64,000 nucleotides of DNA from Lewinellaceae bacterium (GTDB lineage Bacteria; Bacteroidota; Bacteroidia; Chitinophagales; Saprospiraceae), in NCBI GenBank assembly GCA_016708875.1, contig JADJFA010000004.1, positions 310,001 through 374,000 of the forward strand, in the 5' to 3' direction. The first letter of the stretch is position 1. Every line of letters begins with the position of its first letter. Of this stretch, positions 17,673 to 26,500 are shown one piece after another. The notes under the pieces are model-generated. The model had not been told where the DNA came from, did not search any database, and was given only the letters and a program-made list of their open reading frames with translations. A program made the translations under genes and the position numbers.

Positions 17673-19349
17673 ATGAACATGGAGCAAGAAAACCCGGCGC
17701 CTGAAACACCTATCCCATCCAATAAACCCTCTTGGAGAGGCCGTGTCCTGGCAATCCCAGTTCAGGTTTGGAATAAGATTGACCCCAAGAAAACGGATTC
17801 CTGGCTGGCCGCTGTGCTAGGCATCTTTTTGCGCACCGCAGGTATTTTGCTGTTGGTGTTTGCAATACTAATCATTTGGCGGATGCTGCGTGACACCGGT
17901 TTTGCATTACAATCGTTTTCTGTTTCCAAATCATTGGAAGAGAGCGGATTAAGTGGCGGAATCGCTGCTTTTCGACTACAAGACGCCATCCAGGCACTCA
18001 AAGCGGAGGCTGCTTCCATTAAAAAAGATGATTTGAACGTAGGCAGCAGCGATGCCAATGCTGCCATGAACGTGCATGTAATGGGGGTTGAGGTCTCCCT
18101 CAGTTCTATCGCGTTTCAGCTCCGTCACATCCTGGGCAGACCGCAAAAAAGGATTACTGGCGAGTTTGTGCAATCTGGTCAGCAACTTTCCCTGCTTTTG
18201 AGGATGAGCGGCTATCCCAATGCACGTTTTGAAGAGGTTTGTCCACCAGGATCTGAGGAAATCGCCGCCCAAAAGCTGCTCAATCGCGCGGCTGAAAAGG
18301 TGTTGGAACACACTGACCCTTACCGGTTGGCAGTGGTGTATTTTCGGAGAAAAAATCATGTTGCTGCCATTGAATTGGCACGGACTATTATTAAAAACCG
18401 TCCAGATGAGCATATTTGGGCGTACCACGCCTGGGGCAATATTCTTTTCGAACAAGGACGCTTGGAAGAAGCTGCCGCCAAATTCCAGCGTGCAACAGAA
18501 TTAGATTCTACATTTGGAATGGCTTACCAACGTTGGGGCTATGTGTTGTTAGAGCAAAAAAAACGTCCTGAAGCCATCGAAAAACTAGAAAAAAGCTTGA
18601 AACTGGATCCTTCCAATCCGGATGCATGGGTAACGCTTGCAATGCAATACATTAGAATTGGCAAATCGGCTTCTGCCGATTCTGCGTTCCTTCAATGTGT
18701 TCGTTTAGCATCTGGCACCAGTTTCGAATCGCTGGCATGGCAAGCATGGATTGGAGCAAAAATGGATCAGGATAGTATGGATGCCGCGATGAAACTGGCC
18801 CAAAAGGCCATCGAAAAAGCTTCTGAAACTTCGGATGGATATGTGACTCGTAGCCTGGCCTACTTGCTCCAACGCGATACCGCAAAGGCTTTTGAGGCCG
18901 GAATGCGCGCCATAGAACTTGACCCAAACAATGCTATCGCTTTGAAAATGGTTACCCGTGGGCTTTTTGCAGCCAAGAAGTATCGGGAATTAGTCAGCTT
19001 AACCCAAGACATAAAACTCAAAACCTGGCAAATAAACATGGCGGCAGATATCTATAACTTGACCGCCATGTCATACAATAATCTGGGTCAACATGATTCT
19101 GCGTTTGCGGTCATCCGTCGAACGATTGCGCTGGACACTTTGTATGGTACGCCCTACTCTACCCTTGCGGAGACTTATGCTTTTGTGGGGAAAAAGCGCG
19201 AATTTTATCAAAATCTGGAAAAGTCTTTCCGTTTGGGTATGCGATACGAAGCCGTTGATTGGAATGAAGCACCCTACAAGCGATTTCAAAACGCCCCAGA
19301 GGTTCGTGTGCTTCGGGAAAAATATGCAAAAAAACAAAGCCAATTATGA
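17673..19349 (+). CDS. Membrane-anchored tetratricopeptide repeat protein
   Basis: About 558 residues from the ATG at 17673 (MNMEQENPAPETP); the ATG at 17679 is equally possible, and 17637 would add 12 residues. One membrane segment (TAGILLLVFAILIIWRML, about residues 55-72), an N-terminal periplasmic part without known motif, then TPR units from about residue 225 (YHAWGNILFEQGRLEEAAAKFQRATELDS; AYQRWGYVLLEQKKRPEAIEKLEKSLKLDPSNPDAW; NLTAMSYNNLGQHDSAFAVIRRTIALD). The start lies in a small GCGCAAAATTGCGC palindrome. It is likely a scaffold for protein contacts; the partner is unknown. Confidence 0.8.
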   Translation: MNMEQENPAPETPIPSNKPSWRGRVLAIPVQVWNKIDPKKTDSWLAAVLGIFLRTAGILLLVFAILIIWRMLRDTGFALQSFSVSKSLEESGLSGGIAAFRLQDAIQALKAEAASIKKDDLNVGSSDANAAMNVHVMGVEVSLSSIAFQLRHILGRPQKRITGEFVQSGQQLSLLLRMSGYPNARFEEVCPPGSEEIAAQKLLNRAAEKVLEHTDPYRLAVVYFRRKNHVAAIELARTIIKNRPDEHIWAYHAWGNILFEQGRLEEAAAKFQRATELDSTFGMAYQRWGYVLLEQKKRPEAIEKLEKSLKLDPSNPDAWVTLAMQYIRIGKSASADSAFLQCVRLASGTSFESLAWQAWIGAKMDQDSMDAAMKLAQKAIEKASETSDGYVTRSLAYLLQRDTAKAFEAGMRAIELDPNNAIALKMVTRGLFAAKKYRELVSLTQDIKLKTWQINMAADIYNLTAMSYNNLGQHDSAFAVIRRTIALDTLYGTPYSTLAETYAFVGKKREFYQNLEKSFRLGMRYEAVDWNEAPYKRFQNAPEVRVLREKYAKKQSQL

Positions 19350-19461
19350 ATTGATCCTCAATGCAATTGGTTTTATGCCATTGTTGGCATGACGACGACG
19401 CTACCAACTGTAAATATTGTGGTTGGGCGCTGCACGAATAAAGGGTGTTTCAGCAAGCCAT

Positions 19462-20415
19462 TCAATAATAAATCTCTTCGGCAGTCCCCGTGTAAAATGG
19501 CAGGGTCCAGGCCAATCGTATGCCGAACCGAAGGTCCACACGACGACCTTCTAGTTTGCGCATTTCAGCAAAATCCCAGTCCCGGCGTGTTTGCGTGAAA
19601 GCTTGATTGAATTCAAAACCAAACAACCAGCTCATATCGCGTCCATAGCCAACTTTTTGCCAGCCTATGAATTGTTGCAGGGCAGGGCCTCCACAAAGTC
19701 GGTCGTACCCCTTTTTGTAGTCGTCTCTGATTTGAACCACCGAACGCGAATCGTCAATCACCCGGATGCTGTGTTGTGCCCAGCCGCCACCAAAGGTGAG
19801 GCGTAGTCCCGCGCGTTCTTCATTGAAAGTCAGGAGTTTACCTATAGTTGCACCCAGATACAAACCACGCTCTTGAAGGCGCGTATTGGCAATTGCACGG
19901 TCGTTTCCGATGATGTCGCCTGAAGGAGTGCGAAGGATAGAGAGTGGGTCGTCTTTGACTCTGCTGCCAAAAATAAAAGCCCCTTCCAGGCCAAAAATCC
20001 AGTTTTTGGAAGTGATCAATTCGGTGCCGCCACCCAAGGAACCGTTCACACCAAAACGCTTGGCTAAATCCCCGGCAGGCATATGCCCGCCCAGTGCAAA
20101 ATGCGCCAGCACTGCCATACTTTTGCCATCTTTATGGGGCTTTTTTGCCTCTGGGGAAGTTTGTGCTAAAAGTGTTGAACTGAAAAGTGTTAGAAAAAAC
20201 ACTACCCGTCCTACGGCTTGAAGCCGTAGGACGGGTTTTTCCGCCGCGTTTGGTGTTTTCACCAAGCACAACTCAGAAGGGATGTAAAGCTTGGGCATCC
20301 AATATGCTATGTGCTTGGTGAAAACACCAAGCACGGCAAAAAGCACAGCAGGAACACGAGGCACATCAAAAGCAAAAAGTAGTTTTTGAAACATTATCAT
20401 TAATAAAATGGTCAA
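19462..20415 (-). CDS. Outer-membrane barrel-like protein whose signal-peptide region contains two palindromes
   Basis: Up to 317 residues. From about residue 71 the sequence is a normal secreted barrel: VVFFLTLFSSTLLAQTS, then FALGGHMPAGDLAKRFG, GLYLGATIGKLLTF, LRLTFGGGWAQHSIRV, and an end in FGIRLAWTLPFYTG. Before it come MFQKLLF and then about 56 residues (20373 to 20206) encoded by two palindromes (20204-20236, 20250-20330) plus A-rich DNA. Removing that block would join MFQKLLF to VVFFLTLFSSTLLAQ, a standard signal peptide, so I infer an in-frame insertion. The product may no longer be exported normally, unless translation starts internally (for example at a GTG at the VFFLT segment). 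Confidence 0.7.
   Translation of the reverse strand: MTILLMIMFQKLLFAFDVPRVPAVLFAVLGVFTKHIAYWMPKLYIPSELCLVKTPNAAEKPVLRLQAVGRVVFFLTLFSSTLLAQTSPEAKKPHKDGKSMAVLAHFALGGHMPAGDLAKRFGVNGSLGGGTELITSKNWIFGLEGAFIFGSRVKDDPLSILRTPSGDIIGNDRAIANTRLQERGLYLGATIGKLLTFNEERAGLRLTFGGGWAQHSIRVIDDSRSVVQIRDDYKKGYDRLCGGPALQQFIGWQKVGYGRDMSWLFGFEFNQAFTQTRRDWDFAEMRKLEGRRVDLRFGIRLAWTLPFYTGTAEEIYY
20204..20236. repeat. 33-nt perfect palindrome within the barrel gene
   Basis: 16-nt arms around a single G, exact pairing, with centre GGCTTGAAGCC. It encodes part of the extra block in the signal-peptide region of the gene at 19462-20415 and has the same layout as the palindrome at 3278-3312. Confidence 0.9.
20250..20330. repeat. 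Perfect 21-bp inverted repeat within the barrel gene
   Basis: Arms 20250-20270 and 20310-20330 are exact complements separated by 39 bases. Each arm is itself a small hairpin (TTGGTG-TTTT-CACCAA). It starts 14 bases after the palindrome at 20204-20236, so the two look like a compound insertion. Confidence 0.9.
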
Positions 20416-21868
20416 CAGTCAAGGGTCAACAGTCAAGGGTCAACAGTCAACCGAGGGCAAAAGTAACGCCCTCCACCCCATCTCCGCTGCCGTGTTCTCA
20501 GAATTGCGTGATATAGTGAGCGAAGCCTACCTATTGACGGACGAAACCACCCTTCAGGAACATGGACATGATGAGACAGAGGACCTGATGTTCCTGCCCC
20601 ATGCAGTTTTGGAGCCTGCCAACACCGAACAGATCAGCCGAATCATGCAGCTTTGTACCCGCGAACGCATCCCCGTCACCATTCGTGGTGGTGGCTCAGG
20701 GCTGGCGGGGGGAGCCTTGCCAACGCATGGTGGATTGGTGATTTCGATGCGACGGTTTGATCAGATTTTGAACATTGACGCGCAAAATTTCCAGGTCACT
20801 GTAGAACCAGGGGTGATTACTGAAACCCTTCAAAATACATTGAAAGAGAAGGGCTTATTCTATCCGCCAGACCCAAGCAGCCGTGGCTGGAGTTTTATCG
20901 GCGGGAATATTAGCACCAACGCGGGTGGCCCAAAGGCCGTGAAATATGGCGTGGTAAAAGACCATGTGCTCAACCTGGAAGTCGTGTTGGCCAGTGGAGA
21001 AATTATCTGGACGGGCGCAAACACCTTGAAAAATTCCACGGGCTACAATCTTACACAACTCATAGTTGGCAGTGAGGGTACACTGGGCATCGTGACCAAA
21101 ATCGTGTTGAAACTCCAGCCCTACCCTACCCAAAACCTGCTGATGCTTGTGCCATTTCGCTCTGCGGAAAGCGCTTGTGCCGCAGTGTCTGCCATTTTCC
21201 AAGCGGGCGTTACGCCCAGCGGACTCGAGTTTATGGAACGAAATGCCATTGACTGGGCAGTGCGCTATGTGGGAGAAACGCCTGTTCCGATTCGGGAGGA
21301 AGATGCGGCGCACCTGCTCATCGAAGTGGATGGTTTCCACATGGATAGCCTTGTGGCTGATTGTGAGACGATTACAACCGTTTTAGAACACTTCGACTGT
21401 GGCGAAATCTTCTTTGCCGATGATGATGCTACCAAAACAGCCCTTTGGAAACTACGCCGAAACGTGGCCCATGCCGTGAAACGGAATTCCATCTATAAAG
21501 AAGAAGACACGGTGGTGCCCCGCGCAGAACTCCCGCATTTGCTTAGAAAGGTAAAGGAGGTTGGCGCACACTACGGTTTTGAATCGGTTTGCTATGGCCA
21601 TGCAGGGGATGGCAATCTACACGTCAACATCCTGCGCGGGGAGCTTTCTGAAACCGCCTGGAACGAGGAGGTTCCAAAAGGCATTCGCGAGATTTTCCAG
21701 TTTGTAAAAAGTGTAGGCGGCACACTTTCCGGGGAGCATGGCATTGGGCTGGTGCAGCGTCCTTATCTGGATATTGTGTTCTCGGAGGTAGAACGCAGAC
21801 TGATGCGGGAGATTAAGGGAGTTTTTGATCCAGTAGGGATCTTGAATCCTGGGAAGGGGGTCGGTTGA
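20408..21868 (+). CDS. FAD-linked (S)-2-hydroxy-acid oxidase, GlcD type
   Basis: 486 residues. FAD-binding PCMH domain with IPVTIRGGGSGLAGGALPTHGG, YPPDPSSRGWSFIGGNISTNAGG and VGSEGTLGIVTKIVLKLQP; C-terminal cap with CYGHAGDGNLHVNIL and GGTLSGEHGIGLVQRPYL, typical of GlcD and D-lactate dehydrogenases. It oxidises glycolate, lactate or a related 2-hydroxy acid. There is no separate GlcE/GlcF here. The first 15 codons are a 14-nt tandem repeat (GTCAACAGTCAAGG) that is non-coding in character, so the true start may lie further in (no other ATG before residue 61). It overlaps the start of the divergent barrel gene by eight bases. Confidence 0.88.
   Translation: MVNSQGSTVKGQQSTEGKSNALHPISAAVFSELRDIVSEAYLLTDETTLQEHGHDETEDLMFLPHAVLEPANTEQISRIMQLCTRERIPVTIRGGGSGLAGGALPTHGGLVISMRRFDQILNIDAQNFQVTVEPGVITETLQNTLKEKGLFYPPDPSSRGWSFIGGNISTNAGGPKAVKYGVVKDHVLNLEVVLASGEIIWTGANTLKNSTGYNLTQLIVGSEGTLGIVTKIVLKLQPYPTQNLLMLVPFRSAESACAAVSAIFQAGVTPSGLEFMERNAIDWAVRYVGETPVPIREEDAAHLLIEVDGFHMDSLVADCETITTVLEHFDCGEIFFADDDATKTALWKLRRNVAHAVKRNSIYKEEDTVVPRAELPHLLRKVKEVGAHYGFESVCYGHAGDGNLHVNILRGELSETAWNEEVPKGIREIFQFVKSVGGTLSGEHGIGLVQRPYLDIVFSEVERRLMREIKGVFDPVGILNPGKGVG
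20411..20452 (+). repeat. 14-nt tandem repeat at the GlcD start
   Basis: Three copies of GTCAACAGTCAAGG (the last ending CC) directly after the ATG at 20408. Because 14 is not a multiple of three, the copies encode different residues each time, so this is not a protein repeat. Confidence 0.9.
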
Positions 21869-22334
21869 ATACAGGAACGCCTGAAGGGTCCTTTGATTTG
21901 TCATGTCGTAGCGCAGCGAAGACAACCACACAGCATCGCCGTTTTCGAAATAAAGCTAAAAACGATGAAATCCAAAGTTGCTTGGGTTGTGTGGTTGTCT
22001 TCGCTTCGCTACGACATGACAATCATCCGAAAAACGACAAGTTTATCCCCTGATTCACAACTCATGTTTTTTGTCCCAAAACCGAAGCAATACGCTCGGC
22101 CCGGCCACGGCAGGAGACCCGCTCAACCGCCTTTTAGCGCCAAAAACCCTCCAATTCGCTCCATTTATATTTCTTGCAATCTTCTCTAAATCAACGATTT
22201 AGAGAATTAACCTGTAAAAACCGGGGAAAATCCGCCGGGGGACGGAGGGCTGTTTGCTGTCCTATTCCCCCCTAGGCTGCCGCTTGACCTTTGTCATGCA
22301 ATTCGGAGAGAATAAACACCGAAAGCAATGGCAC
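21869..22334. other. 466-base non-coding spacer before the peptide-gene cluster
   Basis: It holds the inverted repeat at 21898-22022 and a small hairpin at 22182-22206 (11-bp arms TTCTCTAAATC, loop AAC). The rest has no convincing gene. The hairpin lies 128 bases before the 37-codon gene and could be a leader structure or terminator; it lacks a T-run. Confidence 0.6.
21898..22022. repeat. 35-bp inverted repeat after the GlcD gene
   Basis: Arms 21898-21932 and 21988-22022 pair 34/35 across a 55-base spacer that itself has complementary stretches (CGTTTT/AAAACG). It lies 29 bases after the oxidase stop codon. Confidence 0.9.
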
Positions 22335-22448
22335 ATGAAAAGCACATTCACACTTCCCGCAACTTCCAAGAACCTCCTTTCCGACTCTATCACAGGACTT
22401 GACCTTATCGGTGCATGTATCACCGGGCTTGACTTGATTGGAGCCTGA
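22335..22448 (+). CDS. 37-residue peptide with a duplicated C-terminal nonapeptide
   Basis: ATG at 22335 to TGA at 22448. Residues 19-27 and 29-37 are both ITGLDLIGA, joined by Cys28. The two DNA copies differ at 7 of 27 positions and every change is synonymous (ACA/ACC, GGA/GGG, CTT/TTG, ATC/ATT, GGT/GGA, GCA/GCC), which strongly suggests a translated product under selection. There is no signal peptide and the N-terminus is Ser/Thr-rich (MKSTFTLPATSKNLL). It lies 23 bases before the next gene and heads a four-gene run ending with a giant surface protein. I do not recognise it. A precursor peptide, a leader peptide or a small partner of the next protein are all possible. Confidence 0.6.
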   Translation: MKSTFTLPATSKNLLSDSITGLDLIGACITGLDLIGA

Positions 22449-22471
22449 ATCTGGCGTACAAAATCAATACT

Positions 22472-23029
22472 ATGAATATAGGCTGGTGGCCAATGCCTCC
22501 AACCGGTCATTATCAATCAAACATCATTATGAGAAACTATTCATCACTCAGCACTCCTGCGAACACATCCATTCCTTGGAGCAGGCCAAATCAAAACCTT
22601 ATTCGGCCCCAGCGCGAAACTGAATCCACCCGGCAACTGAGTTGCGATGTGGTGTTTGGTTCGCCCTCAGCCGACTGTATGGGTACTGGTGTTTGCCGAA
22701 TCTCGGCCCGACTTCCTGGCATGGCACACACCAAAGAACTTAAACGAAGCTGCCGCAGTGCAATGGGCTTGCTTTTCCCGATTGAAGGCGGAAAAGGCGT
22801 GTCGCTCATACTTACGCGAACAATGCTTTGTACGCAACTCTACAAAACCCAGCTGCGACATGACTCACTGATCTTAGTTGATCCATGTCCATTGCCAAAT
22901 AATGTGGTTAAACCGCTTGGGTTGAAATTCACAGAATTGCCTGCCGGAAAATATTTAATCCAACAAGCCGAAGGCTTTTTACGGATTGATTTTAGGTGGC
23001 CGATTGCTTGTGAAAGCCTCACAAATTAA
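22472..23029 (+). CDS. Cysteine-rich conserved-looking protein, unknown
   Basis: 185 residues from the ATG at 22472 (the ATG at 22529, residue 20, is an alternative). The first 55 residues are low-complexity (Pro, Asn, Ser). From about residue 56 the sequence looks like a folded domain: CDVVFGSPSADCMGTGVCRI (Cys58, 69, 75), Cys94, GLLFPIEGGKGVSLILTRTM, Cys120, then QLRHDSLILVDPCPLPNNVV and ELPAGKYLIQQAEGFLRIDF. There is no signal peptide or membrane segment. The spaced cysteines could bind metal. It sits between the 37-residue peptide gene and a secreted protein gene, with small gaps, so probably one operon. I know no named family for it. Confidence 0.6.
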   Translation: MNIGWWPMPPTGHYQSNIIMRNYSSLSTPANTSIPWSRPNQNLIRPQRETESTRQLSCDVVFGSPSADCMGTGVCRISARLPGMAHTKELKRSCRSAMGLLFPIEGGKGVSLILTRTMLCTQLYKTQLRHDSLILVDPCPLPNNVVKPLGLKFTELPAGKYLIQQAEGFLRIDFRWPIACESLTN

Positions 23030-23064
23030 AAGCATCATCATAATCATTCAAAAAAATTGCGAAC

Positions 23065-23496
23065 ATGAACATTTTCAAAAATCAAGGAGTCCGGATTTTG
23101 ACTGGGAAAACGCTCCTTACTGCTGTTTTGCTGTTGGCTTTTTTGTGTTCTTCCAGTACTACTGGATTTGCCCAAACATCACAACCATCGCCAGCTGCAA
23201 TTAACTGGAAATCTGCGGAAGACGCGACCAATATCCTGCTAAGTCAGGTAAAAATGCTCAACCAGCAGATGCCCGGAATCACGGAGGGTACGTCCCTTTA
23301 TGACAATACGCTTCGTCGAGTAGCCTATTTCAAATCCATCATCTTAGAAATCAGCAAAGGCGCTACGGTGGCCCAAGCCCTGGAACTTTCGATCCCAGCT
23401 GCTGCCACACTTGGCTTTGAAAAAGAAGCCTCCTATACGCCCAAAATTTTATTGAAAGCCTTGCACACCGAGACTAGGGTGATGCTTTCCAATTAA
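23065..23496 (+). CDS. Small secreted protein, unknown
   Basis: 143 residues. N-terminal signal peptide (KTLLTAVLLLAFLCSSSTTGFAQ), then a mostly helical body: WKSAEDATNILLSQVKMLNQQM, YDNTLRRVAYFKSIILEIS, VAQALELSIPAAATLGF. No T9SS tail. It lies 35 bases after the cysteine-rich protein gene and 71 before the giant gene, same strand. It may be a periplasmic or secreted partner of the giant surface protein; that is inference from position only. Confidence 0.7.
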   Translation: MNIFKNQGVRILTGKTLLTAVLLLAFLCSSSTTGFAQTSQPSPAAINWKSAEDATNILLSQVKMLNQQMPGITEGTSLYDNTLRRVAYFKSIILEISKGATVAQALELSIPAAATLGFEKEASYTPKILLKALHTETRVMLSN

Positions 23497-23567
23497 TTGA
23501 ATTCAAGGTAATAACCCCATCCATAATCAATGACTTCCAACCTTTAATTCTTCTAATTTTTTACAAT

Positions 23568-26500
23568 ATGAAAAAGAGCAATTTTCAATTCATCTTGTCC
23601 ATGGCCGTTTGGTGGACATTCGCCTGTGCACAACTGATTGCACAATCGAATGTGAACCTGGCCGCAAATGGCAATACAGTTGGTAGTATCTTTACAATAG
23701 CGCCTCCAACTGATCATTTTTTCAACTTTTTCGACTTTGGCGGTGCGGAACTTAATTACAACAACGGCACGAATACAAGTATCACATTTCTGCCTTCCAA
23801 CCCAGCCACACACCGCATCCAGGTTTCTTTCAACGCCTTTGGCTTAGAGGCTGGTTTTGATGCGTTTTACATTTTCAACAGCAATACTGTTGGGGTAAAC
23901 CAGATCCCTGGGCCACAAGGAGCAACTTTTTCAGGTTTCCCAGCGGGCAACTGGCAAAGTATCAACCCTGGCACCGTAACCGCTAACAGCGGCATCGCTT
24001 CCGTGGGCGATAATGCCACAGGAGCCCTGAGTTTCCAATTTCGTTCTGACAATTCAGTGAGCGCGGCTGGCTGGAATGCCATCGTGCGTCAGGTGCCCAA
24101 TGCAAACTGCACCATGACTGCTCCGAAGACGCAAACCGTCAACTCTGGTGCGGGATCTACATCCAGCTTCGTCAACGTAAACACACCGCTGCCGACATTT
24201 TCACCCATTGGCAGCAATGTGGGTTACCAATTGCAATACCGCATCAATGGCGGTTTACCAACTGTTGTGTCCGATGCCTCAAAGACAATGATCCCGACAC
24301 CTGTCGGCGAAAACGTCATTATGTGGGAGCTGATTGAACCTCTTGGCGGTGGCATCATCGCGTCAGGGGTGCAAATCATCAAGGTCATTGACAATACTCC
24401 TCCATCTATCACTTGCCCTGCTAACACTACGATCAATTTGCAACCAGGCTTACAGGTAAGCGACAAGTTTAGCTATCAAGTGAGCAGCACTGACAATTGC
24501 ATGGCCTCCAAAGTGGGCCAGGTGAACCAGCCTGTTGATTTTAACAATGGGCAAGCGGGCATCATGTTCGATGTGTCCAATTTGAGTTCAAGCATTTTGA
24601 CACTTACAGAGTTCGGGCCTTCGCTCGATACGGGTATTTGGCCTATCGAAATATACTATACCACGAACCTGGGTTCTCTTTCAGGTTTAGAAAATTTGCC
24701 TATTGCCTGGACTTTGGCAGGCAAGCATACTGTAACTTCTACTGGTCCTGCAATTGGCACCCCTATTTCGGGTTTTGCCATCACCATACCCGCTGGTGAA
24801 ACGCGTGGTATTTACATCACAAGCAGTACCGGAGTACCCATCAATTTTACGGACGGCATTCGCCAGACTGGTGATGGCATTTTACGCGTATCGTCCAACC
24901 AAGGCGTTGGAAATGCCTATCCATTTGGCACTACCTTCTCGAAGAAGTCCTATAATGGCTATGTAAAATATGCCGTACCTGCTGATAATCCTGTCGTTCA
25001 GCTGAGCGGAATCCCATCAGGTGGAACCTATCCTATCGGAACCACTACCAACGTGTTCAGCTGCACCGACGCTTCGGGCAACGTAGCCACCAGCTCATTT
25101 ACTGTAACGGTACAAGGTATGCAGGCGGATGCTGGGCTGATCTGCAATGATCTCCTACAAGTCTCTTTGGATATAAATTGCACGGCAACGTTACAAGCCG
25201 ACGATATCCTGGAGGGCGGTCCCTATATCTATGCCAACATGATCGTGGAGATTGATAAGACCCCCCCATATTTGAACGGCCCGTGGTTGCCAGCGGTGCT
25301 TGGTCCGGCAGACGTGGGTAAAAGCTACGGTGTGCGCGTACGAGACTTTACAAATGGCGAGGAATGTACCGGCCAGATAAATGTTGTGGATCTTTTAGAC
25401 CCCGCACTTGACTGCACACCCACCCCGTTTGTGTTGCCCTGTAATTTCTCAACTGACCCGCTCTTCTCAGACGTGGTTACTATGACCATGCGTTTCAAAG
25501 CCACTCTCCCTGCGGACAATACCGCAAACGGTGGCCAGACAATTTCGGTACCGATCCCCGTCTCTTTGCCTCTGAACGCAACGGTTCAGGACGTTGATGT
25601 GCGCGTGAAAATTTCAGGCCCAACATTTTCAGGCAACCTGTTAATCGAAGCAGAAAGCCCGGCCACCACACCCGTAATATTGTGGGATCATGTGAATGTA
25701 CCCCCATGTCTTCTCGCGCCGCTTTTTGTTCAATTCGACCAACAGGGTACAGGATTTTTCACCTGTTCCAACTATACTACCGACCAGTGTGCTATCCCAC
25801 AGAACACTCCCGATCTTCTAAGCGATTTCAATGGAGAACAGGTGAACGGCAACTGGGTAATTCGGGTAAGCAATGACGCAGGTTTCAATCCAGCTGTTAT
25901 TGAAAGAGTAGAATTATTGATCACAATGACCGGCACTTTTGGGGCAGGTTTCCCCAATGGCGTGAGTCCAGCGGATGTAATACCCAATGGTAATCAGAGC
26001 TACATAGTGCCTGCTCCTTTGATTGACGCATGTTCAGATGTGGAGTTGACATATATTGACACTGAATTCCCTCAAGATTGCACAACCGGGCTTACAACAA
26101 TCATTCATCGGCGTTGGCAAGCGACAGATGCAAGTGGCAACCAAGCCACCTGTATCCAACAGATTGATTTATTGCGCCCTACACTCCGGGATGTAACCTT
26201 GCCTCCTGATTACGATGGGATAGACCCACCATTCATCGTTTTCGATTGCTCGGATGCCTATCCGACTCCTGACTGGATCGAGGGCCAGGGCTTGCAGGGA
26301 TACCCTTATGTTTTCAATGCTATTGATGGCTGCAATACCATCCACTCTGAGTTTGAAGACAAGGCTGTATGGACTTGCGATGGCGCCTATAACATCAACA
26401 GGGAATGGTCAATCATAGACCACTGTACAGGACAATTCCTCCTGCACACCCAAATTATTCGGATTATTGATAACACCGGGCCGACTTTCATAGATTGTCC

